A DNA stretch of 31,566 nt from a virus: positions 1-31,566 of the IMG/VR virus record IMGVR_UViG_3300001472_000085. The stretch is one strand, 5' to 3'. Shown here piece after piece: positions 15,111-22,220 of the stretch. The position numbers and the translations under genes were made by a program. The notes under the pieces are model-generated. The model did not search any database. It was not told the DNA's origin and saw nothing but the letters and a program-made list of their open reading frames with translations. Position 1 is the first letter of the stretch. Each line of letters begins with the position of its first letter.

Positions 15111-15952
15111 TGAGACTGATTTTATTATCTCTGATGATCCTGTCGGGTTGTGCTGGAATACCAAAACCAAAATTAATAGATTGTGAAGATCGTATCGGTC
15201 TTTTGAACGAGTATGTTTTTGAGTGTAGGGAAAGTGCTGAAGTTGTAACACTACCAGCTTCAGAGAAACTCGCAAATCTTCCAGCTGCAAAGGTTCAACC
15301 TATTGTTGCAGTTTATAGTTTTAAAGATTTGACTGGACAAAGAAAAAGTCGAGACAACATTGCAGACTTTTCTACGGCAGTAACTCAAGGCGCAGAAGCC
15401 TTTGTAATAGATGCATTAAAAACTGCGGGCAAAGGTTCGTGGTTCAGAGTTGTTGACCGAGTTGGTCTGGACAACCTAGTTAGAGAAAGACAGATTATAA
15501 GATCTGCGAGAGAAGAGTTTGAGAAAAAAAGTAAAGACAATAAACTCCAACCTCTTTTGTTTGCAGGAATTATTGTCGATGGAGGAATCATAGGTTATGA
15601 TACCAACATCGAAAGTGGTGGTAGAGGAGCTAGGTACCTAGGAATAGGTAAAAGTTCTCAATATAGGAGGGATTCGATTGTGGTAAGCCTAAGGGCGACA
15701 TCGACTCTCACTGGTGAAGTATTACTTAATGTACAGACAAAGAAGTCTATATTGTCTGCTGGTGGTGGTTATGATATCTTTAGGTTTGTTGATATGGATA
15801 CCAAACTTATAGAATTCGAAGACGGAAACGGTTTCAACGAAAGCGTCACATATGCAACACGTGCTGCTGTGGAAGAAGCCGTATTAGAACTAATTTACCA
15901 AGGACACGAAAGGGGTTATTGGGTAATAGGAGAAACAAATGAAGATGAATAA
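15110..15952 (+). CDS. csgG: CsgG-like outer-membrane curli secretion pore lipoprotein
   Basis: A 280-residue lipoprotein (E. coli CsgG: 277). The lipobox LSGC places the lipidated Cys at residue 14. The family core is clear: TGQ...FSTAV, IIRSAREE, GGIIGYDTNIESGGRGARY, LGIG, TGEVLLNVQTKKSILS, FRFVD. The pore forms a nonameric beta barrel in the outer membrane for unfolded curlin. In the constriction loop Phe56 (mature E. coli numbering) is kept, but Asn55 is Asp and Tyr51 is replaced within a charged, one-residue longer segment. About 35 extra residues with two Cys lie between lipobox and core. The start of the first curlin gene lies inside its end. Confidence 0.93.
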   Translation: MRLILLSLMILSGCAGIPKPKLIDCEDRIGLLNEYVFECRESAEVVTLPASEKLANLPAAKVQPIVAVYSFKDLTGQRKSRDNIADFSTAVTQGAEAFVIDALKTAGKGSWFRVVDRVGLDNLVRERQIIRSAREEFEKKSKDNKLQPLLFAGIIVDGGIIGYDTNIESGGRGARYLGIGKSSQYRRDSIVVSLRATSTLTGEVLLNVQTKKSILSAGGGYDIFRFVDMDTKLIEFEDGNGFNESVTYATRAAVEEAVLELIYQGHERGYWVIGETNEDE

Positions 15953-16793
15953 AAAGTCACTATACGTGGTTCTTGGTCTTGCTATGACTAATGCCTATGC
16001 TGGTGATGCTAACGACAATGAGATTTTTATTGCACAGAGTGGTGATAATGTTGAGTTGACTATACAACAAATCGGTGCTGGTAACAAATATGGTGGAGAT
16101 GATTTCACTGGTACATCTATTGATATGACCATGACAATTTCTAACTCGTACTTAGATTTAAAACAAGACGGTGACTACAACAAAATGTTTGGTACTATCG
16201 TAACCACTGGTTCGACTATCAACAACTTCACCGTAGGTAATTACAACATATGGAATCAGAAGATAGGTGTTGCTAATGATGCCGACACTTTGACTATAGA
16301 TTCAAATATAACTGGTAACACGAACACTGTTATTCTGAGAGCTGGTAATGCGGATGATGTTTATAACATATCCACTCCTCTCTGGAATCAGTCTAACGCA
16401 GAACAATTTTGGACAGTTAGTGGAAGTACTTGGTCTAGGACTAATAGTGGTCAAACTGCATATTGGGGATCTTGGGACCCTACTGAAGGTTCATCCGATA
16501 CTTTAGATATGGATCTAGATGTTACTGGTTCGGACAACACATTGAATGTTTTCTTTAATTCGGATAACGCCACTTGGAATTGGGATGTTACTGGATCTAA
16601 TAACTGGATTCAAACAAGTATGGAAGACGGTTCGGATAATAGACAAACTGTTGGTGTGACTGGCGATTATAACTTTGTTTTTGTAGGTCAGAATACTGGT
16701 TCCACTACTGGAGTTACCAACAATGCAATACTCGACGCTACGTTCGCTACCACTCATTCAGATATTAATATTATTCAGTCTGACGCTAACTAA
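15939..16793 (+). CDS. curlin-repeat secreted protein 1 (CsgA/CsgB-like)
   Basis: A 284-residue protein with signal peptide (cleavage after AYA, about residue 21) and then curlin-type strands: IFIAQSGDNVELTIQQIGAGN fits the Q-x-G-x-x-N-x5-Q repeat. The rest is Asn/Thr/Asp/Gly-rich with degenerate repeats every 20-25 residues and unusually many Trp, no Lys/Arg clusters. It is a predicted amyloid or beta-solenoid substrate of the adjacent CsgG/CsgF pore. It shares its N-terminal block with the protein at 17879, so the two are paralogs. Codon start: ATG at 15939 or 15945; both give the same signal peptide core. The last 71 bases are overprinted by the start of the FecR gene. Confidence 0.85.
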   Translation: MKMNKKSLYVVLGLAMTNAYAGDANDNEIFIAQSGDNVELTIQQIGAGNKYGGDDFTGTSIDMTMTISNSYLDLKQDGDYNKMFGTIVTTGSTINNFTVGNYNIWNQKIGVANDADTLTIDSNITGNTNTVILRAGNADDVYNISTPLWNQSNAEQFWTVSGSTWSRTNSGQTAYWGSWDPTEGSSDTLDMDLDVTGSDNTLNVFFNSDNATWNWDVTGSNNWIQTSMEDGSDNRQTVGVTGDYNFVFVGQNTGSTTGVTNNAILDATFATTHSDINIIQSDAN

Positions 16794-17877
16794 TTTATCT
16801 TTGGGGTCTACTGACCCCATTGGTGATATAGTAGAAAGAAAAGGAGTTGCCTCACTAGTTCGGAAGAGTGGTGAGGAACTTTCCGTGTCCGAAAGAAATG
16901 TTCCTGAGATTAAGTTGTTGGATACTGCGGTAACAGGCAATGGAAGAATGCTCATCCAGTTTAAAGATGAGGAAGAATTGTCTCTAATAGAACATACAAA
17001 AATATATATCGACGAAGCATATTATGATCCTGATCCATCTAAGTCTAAGATGGCGATTCGCATGGCTCAAGGTACCGCAAGATTTACTTCTGGTCGCGGT
17101 AAAAGAATAAAAAAATCAAACATCAATCTCACCACTCCTACTGCACAAATCGCAGTTCTGGGGACAGACTTTACCACCACTATCGACGAGATAGGTAGGT
17201 CCTTGATAATATTATTGCCTGACGAAAAGACTGGATTGTCTTCGGGTAAGATAATGATAAGTAACAATGGTGGGACAACTCTGCTTGAGGAACCCTATCA
17301 AGCTTCTGTGGTATCTTCCTATGATACCGCACCAACAAAACCAGTAGTTCTTTCTGGAATAAACACCACAATGATCAGTAATATATTCATTGTAGCCGAA
17401 CCAAAAGAAATAAAAAAAGTGAAGAGTGAGGAAGGTTTATCTTCTGAAAACTCTTCGGACAATATTCTTGACGTGGATTTTCTAGAGTTTAATGAGTTGG
17501 AAAATGACTACTTGGATTACGATGAATTAGAATTTACCGAACTCGACATAGATTATCTCGATGTTGACTTTCTTCAGGATGTCTTGGATGTTATCGCTGA
17601 CTTAGATAAGATGACAGGATTAGATAAAGATAAACTAAATACTGGAATAGACTTGTCGGGAACTACACTGGGGTTCAATGTTGACACTCAGTATAATACC
17701 TTATTAGATACTGGTTTGGGTACAGTAAAATTTTACAGAAATGTTGATGGAGTAATAAGCTTGACATTCATAATGTCACAAAACGCCACTATAAGAACTA
17801 CTTCTAACCAGAAAGAATCTGAGATAGTTTTGGGAGACGGACAGAGTATTATTATAAACATCACTCAGGTTAATTAG
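16723..17877 (+). CDS. FecR-domain secreted/periplasmic protein with acidic repeats
   Basis: A 384-residue protein. A signal peptide (hydrophobic LPLIQILILFSLTLTNLSLG, 9-28) is encoded entirely within the overlap with the preceding curlin gene. A FecR domain follows (about 30-170): DIVERKGVASLVR, LLDTAVTGNGRMLIQFKDEEELSL, a long loop, then NLTTPTAQIAVLGTDFTT, the usual 'TP-x-a-x-x-x-GT' ending. Residues about 247-295 are a strongly acidic ladder with Asp/Glu/Leu/Tyr/Phe in 11-13-residue repeats. The last 90 residues are again beta-rich. FecR-domain proteins often neighbour CHASE2-cyclase genes, and one lies two genes downstream. The role may be surface sensing or binding of curlin; not proven. 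Confidence 0.75.
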   Translation: MQYSTLRSLPLIQILILFSLTLTNLSLGSTDPIGDIVERKGVASLVRKSGEELSVSERNVPEIKLLDTAVTGNGRMLIQFKDEEELSLIEHTKIYIDEAYYDPDPSKSKMAIRMAQGTARFTSGRGKRIKKSNINLTTPTAQIAVLGTDFTTTIDEIGRSLIILLPDEKTGLSSGKIMISNNGGTTLLEEPYQASVVSSYDTAPTKPVVLSGINTTMISNIFIVAEPKEIKKVKSEEGLSSENSSDNILDVDFLEFNELENDYLDYDELEFTELDIDYLDVDFLQDVLDVIADLDKMTGLDKDKLNTGIDLSGTTLGFNVDTQYNTLLDTGLGTVKFYRNVDGVISLTFIMSQNATIRTTSNQKESEIVLGDGQSIIINITQVN

Positions 17878-17878
17878 A

Positions 17879-18628
17879 ATGAAAAATATATTTTTTATAC
17901 TCATGACGTTTAGTTTAGATTTGTTTGCTGATAACGAGATCTATATTAATCAGTCTGGCGATAATCTTAATTTGGAAGTAAGACAGTTGGGTGATAACAA
18001 CAAAGTTGACACTGTAATGAACGGTTATCAATTGACTATGGATGTTCTTCAAGAGGGAAACCGAAACGAATTACTAAAAAATGGAACTGGTATATCTGGT
18101 GACGGAAATACCATAACCACAGAACAATGGAATAACACAACAAGTTCTGATGTCAATAAGATCTATATTGATGTTAATGGTAACAATAATGAAATAGATG
18201 TTGGTCAGGGGTGTAAGTTTGCTGGAGGTATGTCGGACACCACATGTGACAGGGATACTCATGAGGATGCTGGACACACTCTCTATGTTGATATTCAAGG
18301 AGGTAACAACAGAGTAAAGGGTGGACAGAAGTCTGGGACCGCAAATCCAAATCACAATGCATCTATAGACGTGGATTCTGACGGTAATGATGTATTCTAT
18401 ACTCAAGCTGGAAGTGGTGAAAAAAATCTAACTCTAGATATCAATAATGATTCTAATGATGTTACCGTCAATCAGTTATATGGTACACATACTGCTAATA
18501 TAACTTTGAACGGTTCAGACTCAACAACTCTAAATCTCACTCAACAGGGTAGCGGTGTTATGAACTATACACTAACTCAGAACTGTGTGACCTTGGGAGG
18601 TTGCACAATTACGGTAACACAACAATGA
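17879..18628 (+). CDS. curlin-repeat secreted protein 2 (CsgA/CsgB-like)
   Basis: A 249-residue protein with a short signal peptide (cleavage after LFA, residue 17), then NEIYINQSGDNLNLEVRQLG, nearly the same block as in the protein at 15939. Further repeats include LQEGNRNEL, NGNNNEIDVGQG, TQAGSGEKNLTLDI and LTQQGSGVMNYTLTQ, ending CTITVTQQ, giving about 8-9 degenerate strand-turn units of roughly 22 residues. Four Cys are scattered, unlike CsgA. This is the second predicted substrate of the CsgG pore; a major/minor subunit division like CsgA/CsgB is possible. Overlaps the next small gene by ATGA. Confidence 0.85.
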   Translation: MKNIFFILMTFSLDLFADNEIYINQSGDNLNLEVRQLGDNNKVDTVMNGYQLTMDVLQEGNRNELLKNGTGISGDGNTITTEQWNNTTSSDVNKIYIDVNGNNNEIDVGQGCKFAGGMSDTTCDRDTHEDAGHTLYVDIQGGNNRVKGGQKSGTANPNHNASIDVDSDGNDVFYTQAGSGEKNLTLDINNDSNDVTVNQLYGTHTANITLNGSDSTTLNLTQQGSGVMNYTLTQNCVTLGGCTITVTQQ

Positions 18629-18792
18629 AAAAATATTGGCAGATATGGAAACATTCCTTGGGAGCATTCGATGAAGAGGATGGTTACAACCCAGATTCCG
18701 AGAATGCTATAGCGATAATAAGAACTGTCATAGTAGGAATAAATATTCTCTGTGGCATATTGATAATGGCCAATATCCTAAAGGACTGGTAG
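18625..18792 (+). CDS. small single-pass membrane protein (55 aa)
   Basis: ATG at 18625 overlaps the upstream stop (ATGA). An N-terminal amphipathic region (MKKYWQIWKHSLGAFDEED) is followed by a membrane helix (about 29-50, AIIRTVIVGINILCGILIMANIL). It is located between the second curlin gene and the cyclase in the same operon. The function is unknown; possible partner of the cyclase or the export system. Confidence 0.65.
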   Translation: MKKYWQIWKHSLGAFDEEDGYNPDSENAIAIIRTVIVGINILCGILIMANILKDW

Positions 18793-18796
18793 TACA

Positions 18797-20617
18797 ATGT
18801 ATAATTGGAAAGTTGTTATCATAACAATACTTCTATTATGTACAGTAAGAGTAATGGACCCCAAGTTAGTCGAACAATTCCGACTAAATTATTTTGATTC
18901 TCTTCAGTCATATCAAGAACCTATACAATCTGACAACATAGTCATCGTCGATATCGACGAGAAGGCTTTAGATAAGTACGGTCAGTTTCCATTTAGTCGA
19001 GACATATATGCGGACTGGTTAATGTCGTCTCCAGAGAATAGTGCTTATGTATTTAATATGGGATTTACCGAAAAGGATAGGTTCGGTGGAGATAAAAAAT
19101 TTATAGATTCTATGTCTCATAGGGATGTCATCTTATCCTCATTAACAACAAATCAGTTAGAGAACAACGAGGCGCCTCCTAGGGGGTTCGGCAAACTCGG
19201 TAATGGAAATCCTTCTGACTGGTTGTATTCCTACAACGGAATAAGAAATCCTATAATGGGAAAGGACTCCGCCGGAGTCGGAACTGTTACTGTCGCCCCT
19301 TCTGTAGATGGTATTGTTAGGGAGTCTCCTTTAGCAGTACTATCTAATGGTTATCTATATCCCTCCGTCGCTTTAGAGATACTTCGTGTCTGGGAGTTTC
19401 AACCCAACCTCGCAATAAAGATTAAGGAGGCTGGAGTAGAGTGGGTAAGAATGGGTTCACTTCCTCCTATGTACACCACACCAAACTCAAATGTACAAAT
19501 AGCCTACTGGAATACCTACGAAAGAGTATCCTTTGGAGACCCTCTACCAGACGAAAAAATAATCATACTGGGTTTGAGCGCCGGAGGATTAGTCAATCCT
19601 GTAGCAACTCCTACGGGTGCTATGTTGCCCCATGATATCCAAGCACACCTAATATCTACTGTGGTGAACGGTATTCAAATACAAAGGCCTTGGTATGCAG
19701 ATCAGTTAGAAATACTAGTCATCATTATGTCTTCATTTCTTATCCTTCTCATAGTCTACAAAACACCGACATGGTTTTCTGCTCTCGGTTCATTAGGAAT
19801 AATGTCTAGTTGGGTTGCTGTGAGTAATTACTATTGGATGGAATCTCTTATACTACTGGATGTATTGTATCCGGTGATGTCATCCTTTATAGTATTTGCG
19901 CATTCTTCTTTTAATAGATTCTATGTTACTTTCCAACTCAAAGAGCAGATAAAGAAACAGTTTGGAACTTATCTATCTCCAGACATGGTCTATATGCTTC
20001 AGAAGAATCCTTCACTCCTAAAACTTGGAGGAGAGAAGAAAGAGATGTCCTTTCTTTTTATGGACATATGTGGATTTACTCCTATCAGTGAACACTATAA
20101 AAATAAAGACGACCCTGAAGGATTAGTAGAGTTGGTAAATGAATTCTTAGACGCTATGACAAAAATTATATTATCTAATGGAGGAACTATTGACAAGTAT
20201 ATGGGGGACTGCATAATGGCATTTTGGAATGCACCATTGCCCTGTGAAAATCACGCTGAAATGGCAGTTAAATCAGCTATTGAAATAGAAGAAAAAACAA
20301 ATGAACTTAAAGGGATCTATAAAGCCCGCGGCCTTCCTGACATTAATGTTGGTACTGGGATTAACACCGGCGATTGTATTGTTGGCAACATGGGTAGTGA
20401 ATCCAGATTTGACTATTCGGTTATTGGAGATGCGGTCAACTTGGCAGCTAGACTAGAGGCTACGGCAGCAAGAGGAGACTACTTAGAACATAAGACTATT
20501 ATATCTAGTTATACACAAGAACAACTAAGTGATAGTTTTAGATGTCAAGAAATAGGAAACATAAAGGTTAAGGGCAAAGAAGAACTAATAACCATTTATA
20601 AACCCAAACTTATATAA
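18797..20617 (+). CDS. CHASE2-domain class III adenylate/guanylate cyclase
   Basis: A 606-residue membrane signalling protein. An N-terminal membrane helix (5-19), a periplasmic CHASE2 sensor (about 25-300, with NIVIVDIDEKALDKYGQFPFSRDIYADWL near residue 49), three membrane helices (about 301-380), then a cyclase domain. Metal-binding Asp423 (MDICGFT) and Asp471 (YMGDCIMAFW) are present, as are Asp545, Asn548 and Arg552 in GDAVNLAARLE (transition-state residues), so it looks active; whether it makes cAMP or cGMP is not settled by eye. CHASE2 domains sense unknown extracellular signals; FecR and curlin proteins are secreted from the same operon and are candidate ligands. The late-promoter box of the next unit overlaps its stop codon. 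Confidence 0.93.
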   Translation: MYNWKVVIITILLLCTVRVMDPKLVEQFRLNYFDSLQSYQEPIQSDNIVIVDIDEKALDKYGQFPFSRDIYADWLMSSPENSAYVFNMGFTEKDRFGGDKKFIDSMSHRDVILSSLTTNQLENNEAPPRGFGKLGNGNPSDWLYSYNGIRNPIMGKDSAGVGTVTVAPSVDGIVRESPLAVLSNGYLYPSVALEILRVWEFQPNLAIKIKEAGVEWVRMGSLPPMYTTPNSNVQIAYWNTYERVSFGDPLPDEKIIILGLSAGGLVNPVATPTGAMLPHDIQAHLISTVVNGIQIQRPWYADQLEILVIIMSSFLILLIVYKTPTWFSALGSLGIMSSWVAVSNYYWMESLILLDVLYPVMSSFIVFAHSSFNRFYVTFQLKEQIKKQFGTYLSPDMVYMLQKNPSLLKLGGEKKEMSFLFMDICGFTPISEHYKNKDDPEGLVELVNEFLDAMTKIILSNGGTIDKYMGDCIMAFWNAPLPCENHAEMAVKSAIEIEEKTNELKGIYKARGLPDINVGTGINTGDCIVGNMGSESRFDYSVIGDAVNLAARLEATAARGDYLEHKTIISSYTQEQLSDSFRCQEIGNIKVKGKEELITIYKPKLI

Positions 20618-20620
20618 ATA
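20613..20620 (+). promoter_or_regulatory. T4-type late promoter box overlapping cyclase stop
   Basis: Exact TATAAATA overlapping the stop codon (20615-20617), twelve bases upstream of a sigma-70 promoter. The downstream genes can therefore be read early and late. Confidence 0.5.
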
Positions 20621-20631
20621 ATAAATAGTAT

Positions 20632-20660
20632 TTGACAAACACAAAAATCTGTGTTATAAT
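20632..20660 (+). promoter_or_regulatory. sigma-70-type promoter for the kinase/lipase unit
   Basis: TTGACA at 20632-20637 and TATAAT at 20655-20660, spacer 17 bp. Confidence 0.85.
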
Positions 20661-20696
20661 AAGCAAACTGCCACTCTGGAATATAGGAGAAGAAAA

Positions 20697-20948
20697 ATGA
20701 GTAATGATATAGTAGTTATGGTAATCTTTTTTTCGGTTATCGGTGTTTTATTTTGGTTATCTAATAAGGATAAAAAAGTAAAAACAAAACAAATGAATAA
20801 AAAAGAATTGGATGAAAAATATTCTGAACTTTCGAAGATGAAAGTTAGCGAACTAAAAACTCTTGTTCGTGAGTCAGGAACTTCAGAAAAACTTCCTACT
20901 AAAAAGAAAGATCTAATTGAAGCAGCTATTAAAACTTTGGAAAAATAA
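20697..20948 (+). CDS. membrane-anchored SAP/HeH-like domain protein
   Basis: An 83-residue protein: one membrane helix (about 4-21, IVVMVIFFSVIGVLFWLS), a Lys-rich linker, then LSKMKVSELKTLVRESGTSEKLPTKKKDLIEAAIKTL (about 45-82), two helices joined by a turn like SAP or Rho-N/HeH DNA- or RNA-binding modules. A membrane-tethered nucleic-acid-binding protein could hold phage DNA or RNA at the inner membrane. Well-placed AGGAG before the ATG. The SAP reading is tentative. Confidence 0.65.
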   Translation: MSNDIVVMVIFFSVIGVLFWLSNKDKKVKTKQMNKKELDEKYSELSKMKVSELKTLVRESGTSEKLPTKKKDLIEAAIKTLEK

Positions 20949-20951
20949 ACA

Positions 20952-21650
20952 ATGAAAAAGTTTAAACAATTCTGTGAGGAACTGGAACATCTCGAAGAAG
21001 GTGTAAATGATCCCGCTATATTTAAAGCGGTGTTCCTTGCTGGAGGGCCGGGTTCAGGTAAATCTTTTATTGTTGGAAAGACTGCTCTAACTTCATTTGG
21101 TTTTCGTGTAATAAATTCGGATGAATCTTTTGAACATCAAATGAAGAAAGCTGGTTTAGACATGAGTCCTGAGAAAATTTTTTCTCCTCAAGGACAGAAG
21201 ATAAGAGCAAAATCAAAATCTTTCATAATGCATACCAAAAGAAGATCTTATATGAGGGGAGCTTTAGGATTAGTTATTGATGGTACTGGAAAAAATATTA
21301 AAAGTATTGCTTCACAAAAAAAATTCTTAGAAAAATACGGTTATGAAACCGCAATAGTCATAGTAAATACAAATCTTGATACTGCTGTAAGTAGAGATGC
21401 GAAAAGAAAAAGAACCATAGGTAAAAAATCATTAGAACCTATGTGGCAGGCTGTACAAGATAATATCGGGGAATTTCAACAGATGTTCGGAAAGTCGAAC
21501 ACCTATATAGTCGATAACAGTGATGGAAAAGATTTTGAAAAAGAAACTATGTCAACATACAAAGGCATTGGTCAATGGTCAAAGAAACCTCCATCATCTA
21601 GATTTGCTAAGAAATGGATAGAACAAGAGAAGAAAAATAAGACTAGATAA
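20952..21650 (+). CDS. zeta-toxin-like P-loop kinase with capsid-targeting-type N-terminus
   Basis: A 232-residue protein with Walker A GGPGSGKS (about 32-39), an acidic NSDESFE (catalytic-type Asp), VIDGTG (about 110), and basic SRDAKRKR (about 145), the layout of zeta-toxin/polynucleotide-kinase-like enzymes that phosphorylate nucleotides or sugars. The first residues, MKKFKQFCEE, align position by position with the capsid-targeting peptide of T4 internal proteins (aromatic at 4 and 7, Glu at 10), and LEEG (14-17) is also a plausible prohead-protease site. If packaged, it would enter the host with the DNA. The substrate is unknown. Confidence 0.75.
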   Translation: MKKFKQFCEELEHLEEGVNDPAIFKAVFLAGGPGSGKSFIVGKTALTSFGFRVINSDESFEHQMKKAGLDMSPEKIFSPQGQKIRAKSKSFIMHTKRRSYMRGALGLVIDGTGKNIKSIASQKKFLEKYGYETAIVIVNTNLDTAVSRDAKRKRTIGKKSLEPMWQAVQDNIGEFQQMFGKSNTYIVDNSDGKDFEKETMSTYKGIGQWSKKPPSSRFAKKWIEQEKKNKTR

Positions 21651-21666
21651 TTAAGGAATATATATT

Positions 21667-21846
21667 ATGAAAGAATGGAGTATTGACATCAAGGAAGACC
21701 GAAAGGTTTTTGTTGACGGAGATAAACTTGATACTTACGGAATAAAATTGGAAAGAGAAATAAGACTCTTATCTAATAAAGGTCCTAGGTATAGCAAAAA
21801 ACTTAATCGACTTAAGAAGTTGCTTAAATTTCATAAAGGATTGTAG
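21667..21846 (+). CDS. small hypothetical protein (59 aa)
   Basis: ATG at 21667, preceded by AAGGA. Highly charged: an acidic beta-like start (WSIDIKEDRKVFVDGDKLDTYG) and a basic helical end (RYSKKLNRLKKLLKFHKGL). The gene fills the space between the kinase and the next protein. No family recognised. Confidence 0.55.
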   Translation: MKEWSIDIKEDRKVFVDGDKLDTYGIKLEREIRLLSNKGPRYSKKLNRLKKLLKFHKGL

Positions 21847-21848
21847 TT

Positions 21849-22220
21849 ATGTGGGAAAATATTGAACGTATGTTTGGTGACACTTTGTGGATCTACACCG
21901 CTATAGGTGGAAGTATTCTAGGTGCATTGTTTATTGCTTACATGAGAGACACTAAGGTTGCTATGTGGGCATTTGGTAAGTGGGACACTCTAATAGATAG
22001 TTTAGTTGAGAAGTATGAATGGACTTGGTTAACTCAAGATCCCAATGCTTGGAAGAAGGTAAATCCCAATATTGCCAGAAAAATAGATCAATTAGAAGCT
22101 AGAATTATAGAATTAGAAGATGACTCGCACCCTCCTGTGGTTCCGGGCGGAACAACTGAATTGAAAGATCTTATCGCAAAGGTAGAATCTAGACTTAATG
22201 ATTTGGAGAAAGAACTATGA
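21849..22220 (+). CDS. membrane protein with coiled coil, lipase neighbour
   Basis: 123 residues: a membrane helix (about 15-31, IYTAIGGSILGALFIAY), a Trp-rich region (MWAFGKWDTL...WTWLTQD), then charged heptad-like segments (QLEARIIELEDD and LIAKVESRLNDLEKEL) split by a Pro/Gly hinge (HPPVVPGG). It starts two bases after the previous stop and overlaps the lipase start by ATGA, indicating co-translation with the lipase. Function unknown; holin-like architecture is possible but not assignable. Confidence 0.65.
   Translation: MWENIERMFGDTLWIYTAIGGSILGALFIAYMRDTKVAMWAFGKWDTLIDSLVEKYEWTWLTQDPNAWKKVNPNIARKIDQLEARIIELEDDSHPPVVPGGTTELKDLIAKVESRLNDLEKEL

Noticed and set aside
20189-20212. TTGACA with CATAAT 16 bp downstream inside the cyclase gene
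   Set aside because: The -10 is imperfect and the spacing differs from the constant 17 bp of the other promoters.
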